25,123 bases of DNA, from assembly GCA_046155815.1 (NCBI GenBank), contig JBJXFY010000296.1, positions 1 through 25,123 of the forward strand. Direction: 5' to 3'. Shown here piece by piece: positions 20,933 to 25,123 of this stretch. The number at the start of each line of letters is the position of its first letter. Position 1 is the first letter of the stretch. A model generated the notes under the pieces. It worked only from the letters and a program-made list of their open reading frames with translations, had not been told where the DNA came from and did no database searches. Made by a program: the position numbers and the translations under genes. This stretch comes from JBJXFY01 sp046155815 (GTDB lineage: Bacteria; Verrucomicrobiota; Verrucomicrobiia; Limisphaerales; CAIMTB01).

Positions 20933-23813
20933 CCGCCGCCACGCACCGGCCGCAGATCGCCGGGTGCGCCGGGTCCGACCCGACATCCGCCTCCCAGTGC
21001 CAGCAGCGGGCGCATTTCGTCCGGCCCAGTTCGGCGGCCGGCTGCGCCGTGAAGGCCATTTCCTCAGCCGGCGCGATGGCCACGGCGGACACGTTCGCCA
21101 GTTCGCGGAAGGCCTCCGCGTGCGGCTGAAGGGCCGCCGGATCGCTGCCGGCCAGCCGAAGGTTCAGCACGGCATCCAGCCCCTTGCCGATGATCTTGGC
21201 CTGGCGGGCCTTCTCCAGCTCCACCAGCGCGTTCCCGCGCAGCGCGAAGAGCATCCGCCAAGTCTCTCCTTCCACAGCCGAAAGGCTGAAGTCCGCCGGC
21301 GACCACGTCGCCTCATGCACGGAAACCGCCGGCCGGCCGGGAACGAACTCCCAGGCCTCGTCCGCGGTGAAGGCGAGCAGCGGCGACAGCATCTGGCACA
21401 GCCGCGTGACCATGCGGTGCAGCGCGGTCTGGGTGCTGCGCCGGCGGAGTGAGTTGGCCGGGTCGGTGTAGAGCCGGTCTTTCACCACGTCATGGTAGAT
21501 GGCGCTCAGTTCCACCGCGGCAAACTGGCTCAGGCGCTGGTAAACGACGTGGAACTCGTAGGCGTCGTAGGCCGCGGCGACCTCTGCTTCCAGCTTCGCA
21601 AACTCTCCCAGGATCCAGCGGTCGAGGCCGGTGAGTTGTCCATCCGGAACAGAGTGACGAGCAGGATCGAAGTCGTGGAGGTTGCTGAGCTGGTAACGAA
21701 GTGTGTTGCGCAGCGCGCGGTAGGTCTCGCTTACTTTTTTCAGGCGCTCCTCGCTCACCACGATGTCATTGCGGTAATCCTGCGAGGCGACCCACAGCCG
21801 GAGCACGTCCGCGCCGTATTCCTTGATGTAGCGTTCGGCGGTCTGGGGTTTCTGGTAGCCGCCCGAGCCCTGTTTGGACTTGGATATCTTCTCGCGGTCC
21901 TCGTCCACCATGAAGCCGTGCGTGAGCACGGTCTTGAATGGCGCCGCGCCGTTGCCGGCGAGCGAGAGCAGCAGGGAGGACTGGAACCAGCCGCGGTGCT
22001 GATCGGAGCCCTCGAGATACACGTCGGCGGCCCAAGGTGCTGCCGCCTTGTCACTGGCAGCACGCCGGAGTTCCGCTCGCCGCATCAGGACGGCGCGCGA
22101 GGAACTGCCGGAATCAATCCATACGTCTAGTGTGTCCGCGCCCTTGGTCGTGGCCTCCGGGCCGGACCAGTCTGCGGGCCGGCATTTCGCCCACAGCTCC
22201 GCGGCCGGCGTGGCAAACCAGACGTTGCTGCCGTGCTTTTCGACCAAGTCCGCAACGCACCGGATGATGGCTGGGCCGAGGATTGCCATGCCGCTGGTCG
22301 TGTAGAATGCGGGGATCGGCACGCCCCAGGTCCGCTGGCGGCTGATGCACCAGTCGGGCCGCGACTCGACCGCGCCCCGGATACGGTTCCGGCCCCAATC
22401 CGGAATCCAAGAAACCTCAGATTCAATGGCATTACACGCCTTTCCGCGTAATGTCGCGACGCTATCCTTGATGAAATGGCCGCTGCTGTGCATGGCCTTC
22501 TTGGCCTCCTCGGTCCATTCAGGCGGAGAGTGATCCACCCGGATGAACCACTGGTCCACGGCGCGGAACACGATCGGCGTCTTGCTCCGCCAGCAGTGCG
22601 GGTAGCTGTGGTGATAGTCTTCACGGTGGACAAGAGAGTTCTTCTCCGTCAACAGGCTCAGCACCGCGTCGTTGGCCTCGGAACGGCCGTCCTTCTCAAG
22701 CACTGATTTGCTCAAAAGTGAATCGGGCATCTGCTGCCCGCGCGGCAGGTCGTCCGTGAGCGCCAGCCGGCCGTCATCACTCACAGGATTGTAGATGGGC
22801 AGGCCGTGGTCGAGGCCAAGCAGGTAGTCATCTGTGCCGTGGCCCGGCGCGATGTGGACGAAGCCGGTGCCCGAGTCATTGGTCACGAAGTCCGCCGGCA
22901 GCAGCCGGCCGGTGCGGTCGCAGAAGGGATGCCGGTACTCAACCTGCTCCAGATGCCCCGCCTCCAGCGATCGCAGCTCCTGGTAGCCGTCCCAGCTGAG
23001 CTTCTGCGCGATCGTGGGCAGCAGGGCGGTGGAGACAAGGTAGGACTCCTCGCCGGCGAGGACATGTGTGTAGGTGAAGCGCGGGTTGAACGCGACCGCG
23101 AGGTTCGCCGGCAGCGTCCACGGCGTGGTGGTCCAGATCAGCACGAACATGTTCCGCTGCCCGACCACCGGGAACTTCACGTACACGCTCGGGCTCACAT
23201 GGTCGTGGTACTCGACCTCCGCCTCGGCCAGCGCGGTGCGGAAGGGGATGCTCCAGTACACCGGCTTCCTGCCGCGATAGACGAAGCCCTTCTCCACGAT
23301 GTCCGCGAACATCCGCAGCTCGTCCGCCTCGTACTGCGGGTCGAGCGTGAGGTAGGGTTTATCCCACTCGCCGAGGATGCCGAGGCGCTTGAACTGGGTC
23401 CGCTGCAGGTCAATGAACCGCCGCGCGTAGGCGTCGCAGGCGGTGCGGATCGTCGCAGCATCGGCGTCGGTGCGGCCGGCGGCGCGCAGCTCCTGAGTGA
23501 CCTTGGACTCGATGGGCAGGCCGTGGCAGTCCCAGCCGGGGATGTACGGCGCGCGGAAGCCGCGGAGCGTCTTGTACCGGACGACGATGTCCTTGAGGAT
23601 CTTGTTGAGCGCGGTGCCGACGTGGACGTCGCCGTTGGCGAAGGGCGGGCCGTCGTGGAGGACGAACGTGGGCGCGCCGGCGCGGGTGGCCTGGATGCGC
23701 GCGTAGAGGCTGGACTGCTCCCACTTGGCGAGGCGCTGCGGCTCTCGCGTGACGAGGTCCGCCTTCATGGCAAAATCCGTCCGTGGCAGGTTCAGCGTGT
23801 CTTTGTAGTCCAT
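20925..23813 (-). CDS. ileS: Isoleucyl-tRNA synthetase
   Basis: A cytoplasmic class I aminoacyl-tRNA synthetase charging tRNA-Ile. The 962 residues start at the ATG at 23813. A GTG eight codons upstream is the alternative; I prefer the ATG. The catalytic HDGPPFANGDVHVGTALNKILKD gives HVGT (64-67) in place of HIGH. The signature loop is KISKS (642-646) in place of KMSKS. The CP1 editing domain shows WTTTPWTLPANLAVAF and GTGFVHIAPGHGTDDY. The anticodon-binding region follows, and the C-terminal zinc finger has C934, C937, C954 and C957 (CARC...CGRC). No Shine-Dalgarno precedes the ATG. It is divergent from purK across a 97-bp gap holding a heptamer repeat, and convergent with the PEP-CTERM gene. 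Confidence 0.97.
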   Translation of the reverse strand: MDYKDTLNLPRTDFAMKADLVTREPQRLAKWEQSSLYARIQATRAGAPTFVLHDGPPFANGDVHVGTALNKILKDIVVRYKTLRGFRAPYIPGWDCHGLPIESKVTQELRAAGRTDADAATIRTACDAYARRFIDLQRTQFKRLGILGEWDKPYLTLDPQYEADELRMFADIVEKGFVYRGRKPVYWSIPFRTALAEAEVEYHDHVSPSVYVKFPVVGQRNMFVLIWTTTPWTLPANLAVAFNPRFTYTHVLAGEESYLVSTALLPTIAQKLSWDGYQELRSLEAGHLEQVEYRHPFCDRTGRLLPADFVTNDSGTGFVHIAPGHGTDDYLLGLDHGLPIYNPVSDDGRLALTDDLPRGQQMPDSLLSKSVLEKDGRSEANDAVLSLLTEKNSLVHREDYHHSYPHCWRSKTPIVFRAVDQWFIRVDHSPPEWTEEAKKAMHSSGHFIKDSVATLRGKACNAIESEVSWIPDWGRNRIRGAVESRPDWCISRQRTWGVPIPAFYTTSGMAILGPAIIRCVADLVEKHGSNVWFATPAAELWAKCRPADWSGPEATTKGADTLDVWIDSGSSSRAVLMRRAELRRAASDKAAAPWAADVYLEGSDQHRGWFQSSLLLSLAGNGAAPFKTVLTHGFMVDEDREKISKSKQGSGGYQKPQTAERYIKEYGADVLRLWVASQDYRNDIVVSEERLKKVSETYRALRNTLRYQLSNLHDFDPARHSVPDGQLTGLDRWILGEFAKLEAEVAAAYDAYEFHVVYQRLSQFAAVELSAIYHDVVKDRLYTDPANSLRRRSTQTALHRMVTRLCQMLSPLLAFTADEAWEFVPGRPAVSVHEATWSPADFSLSAVEGETWRMLFALRGNALVELEKARQAKIIGKGLDAVLNLRLAGSDPAALQPHAEAFRELANVSAVAIAPAEEMAFTAQPAAELGRTKCARCWHWEADVGSDPAHPAICGRCVAAVS

Positions 23814-23866
23814 CGGAAGCGGGAAAGGGAGCGGCACGCGGGCGGGACGGCAAGCGCCGGCCCGCC

Positions 23867-23898
23867 ACTTGGAACTTGGAACTTGGAACTTGGAACTT
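23867..23898. repeat. Heptamer tandem repeat (ACTTGGA-type, about 4.5 copies)
   Basis: Exact-period 7-bp units (GGAACTT) run 4.5 times without a mismatch between the divergent ileS and purK genes. The array ends 12 bp before the purK GTG. Translated, it gives the NLELGTW-type peptide often seen in spurious gene calls of Verrucomicrobia and related genomes. It matches in period and partly in sequence the array before ispD. Confidence 0.9.
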
Positions 23899-23910
23899 CA
23901 TTTCTTCCGC

Positions 23911-25083
23911 GTGCCCGTTCCGAACGCGTCCCCGGACGTCCATCCCTTTCCCACCCTCGGCCTCGTCGGCGGCGGGCAGCTCGCGAAGATGACTGCCCAG
24001 GCGGCGGCGCAGTTCGGCTGCCGCGTGGCCATCCTTGAACGCCGCGGGCACACGCCCGCCAGCGGCCTCGCGGACTTCCAGTTCCTCGGCGACTGGGACA
24101 ACCCGGCCGACCTCATGCGTCTCGCGGCGGTGAGCGACGTGCTCACGCTGGAGAACGAGTTCGTGGACGCCGAGGCGCTGGCCCACGTCGAGCGGCACGG
24201 CCGGCCGGTGTTCCCCGGCTCCGGCACGGTGAAGATCGTGCAGGACAAGCTGTGGCAGAAGCAGGCCGTGGCCGACGAGGGCCTGCCGCTGCCGCGCTTC
24301 ACGGACACGCCGACGCGCGCGGACGTGGCGCGCTTCGCCGAATCGGCCGGCTGGCCGCTCGTGCTCAAGACGCGCCGCAATGGCTACGACGGCAAGGGCA
24401 ACTTCACCCTGCGCTCCGCCGCGGACCTCGACGCCGCGTGGGCCGCGCTGCGCGGCGACATGAACGCGCTCTTCGTCGAGGCGTGGTTTCCCTTCGCCCG
24501 CGAGCTGGCCGTGATGATCACCCGGTCGCGCCGGGGCGAATGCGTTACCTACCCGGTCGTGGAAACCATCCAGCATGACCACATCTGCCAAGTCGTGAAG
24601 GCACCGGCGGACGTGCCGGCGGAGACGGCCGCGCGGGCGGCGGAGGCGGCGCGGCACGCGGTGGCCGCGGTGGGCGGCGTGGGGACGTTCGGCGTGGAGC
24701 TGTTCCTCGCGGCCGACGGCACGGTGGCGGTGAACGAGCTGGCCCCGCGCGTCCACAATTCCGGCCACTACACCATCGAGGCGTGCGACTGCTCACAGTT
24801 CGAGAACCACGTCCGTGCCGTGCTCGGCTGGCCGCTGGGCTCGGCGCGCCTGCGCGCGCCGGCGGCGGGGATGATCAACCTGCTCGGCGGCGGCCCCGGC
24901 TCCGGCCGCCCGACGGGGCTGGAGGAGGCCCTCGCCATGCCCGGCGTGGCCGTCCACGTGTACGGCAAGACGACCAGCGCGAAGGGCCGCAAGATGGGCC
25001 ATGTGACGGCGCTCGGGGAGACGGTGGCGGCGGCGCTGGCCCGGGCGGAAAAGGCGGCGGGGGCGGTCCGGTTCGGAGGATGA
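23911..25083 (+). CDS. purK: N5-carboxyaminoimidazole ribonucleotide synthase (PurK)
   Basis: An ATP-grasp enzyme of purine biosynthesis that converts AIR, ATP and bicarbonate to N5-CAIR, which PurE then rearranges. The 390 residues from the GTG at 23911 contain the N-terminal GLVGGGQLAKM nucleotide fold. The ATP-grasp core follows: KIVQDKLWQKQ, WPLVLKTRRNGYDGKGNF, FVEAWFPFARELAVMITR, then GTFGVELFLAADGTVAVNELAPRVHNSGHYTIEACDCSQFENHVRAVLG, the PurK signature. The C-terminal domain ends GHVTALGETVAAALARAEKAA. An upstream TTG-start extension would translate the heptamer repeat and is rejected. A GGAGGA sequence at its 3' end serves the next gene. purE is not visible here but may follow outside the window. 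Confidence 0.96.
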   Translation: MPVPNASPDVHPFPTLGLVGGGQLAKMTAQAAAQFGCRVAILERRGHTPASGLADFQFLGDWDNPADLMRLAAVSDVLTLENEFVDAEALAHVERHGRPVFPGSGTVKIVQDKLWQKQAVADEGLPLPRFTDTPTRADVARFAESAGWPLVLKTRRNGYDGKGNFTLRSAADLDAAWAALRGDMNALFVEAWFPFARELAVMITRSRRGECVTYPVVETIQHDHICQVVKAPADVPAETAARAAEAARHAVAAVGGVGTFGVELFLAADGTVAVNELAPRVHNSGHYTIEACDCSQFENHVRAVLGWPLGSARLRAPAAGMINLLGGGPGSGRPTGLEEALAMPGVAVHVYGKTTSAKGRKMGHVTALGETVAAALARAEKAAGAVRFGG

Positions 25084-25086
25084 GTG

Positions 25087-25123
25087 ATGAAACCCGCTCC
25101 TTTCTGGCGTGGTTTTCTGCTGG
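25087..25123 (+). CDS. Start of a gene cut by the window edge
   Basis: The ATG at 25087 begins MKPAPFWRGFLL, a basic then hydrophobic start consistent with a signal peptide or membrane segment. A strong Shine-Dalgarno GGAGGA (25075-25080) lies 6 nt upstream, inside the last codons of purK, and the gap to the purK stop is 3 bp. The gene is therefore probably co-transcribed with purK. A GTG at 25084 is an alternative start. The beginning does not resemble PurE. Function cannot be told from 12 residues. Confidence 0.6.
   Translation, partial: MKPAPFWRGFLL

Noticed and set aside
18713..20986. 757-residue minus-strand open frame across the TPR, eboD and PEP-CTERM genes
   Set aside because: It is a shadow. 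The opposite strand has clear family matches with catalytic residues, while this frame is Gly/Arg/His-rich without motifs.
22806..24038. 410-residue plus-strand open frame opposite ileS and running into the heptamer repeat
   Set aside because: Antisense to ileS; its NLELGTWNLELGT stretch is the translated tandem repeat, a known source of false gene calls.

Overview
The window is very GC-rich, densely coding chromosomal DNA that reads as a member of the Verrucomicrobiota, plausibly Opitutales/Opitutaceae-like. Four things point there: a PVC-type haem-binding dehydrogenase-like protein, a secreted protein ending in a VPEGG/PEP-CTERM-like sorting tail, an EboD-type dehydroquinate-synthase relative, and heptameric TTGGAAC-type tandem repeats between genes. 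The assignment rests on family recognition, not a database search. I see no tRNA, rRNA, CRISPR array, transposase or phage gene.

Left part (1-8 kb): a secreted haem-binding PQQ-dehydrogenase-like protein is followed, after a perfect 17-bp-arm palindrome, by three minus-strand genes: a small two-TM protein, an acyl carrier protein and a secreted LamG/DUF1080-like protein. Then come ispD (MEP isoprenoid pathway) on the plus strand and an intergenic patch built of palindromic repeats. Next is an isolated 900-aa protein joining a CHAT caspase-like protease domain, TPR-like helices, one membrane segment, two GYF_2-like domains and an unassigned C-terminal domain. This gene is the best candidate for undescribed biology here.

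Middle (8-18 kb): the minus strand carries a compact tolQ-tolR-tolA-tolB-pal set with overlapping start/stop codons, continuing into tatA-tatC. Together these are an envelope-constriction/outer-membrane-tethering system and a folded-protein exporter. A divergent intergenic region of about 0.5 kb separates them from the chaperone cluster dnaK, groES, groEL on the plus strand, which ends in a textbook intrinsic terminator. The chaperone leaders lack Shine-Dalgarno sequences.

Right part (18-25 kb): a decayed prepilin N-terminus, a TPR protein, an orphan eboD-like gene, a PEP-CTERM-like exported protein overlapping convergently by 8 bp with ileS, then purK divergent from ileS across a heptamer tandem repeat. 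The start of one more gene is cut by the window edge.

Most genes are housekeeping (isoprenoid, purine, tRNA charging, protein folding, envelope). The accessory signals are the CHAT protein, the orphan EboD and ACP, the palindromic/tandem repeats and the prepilin remnant.
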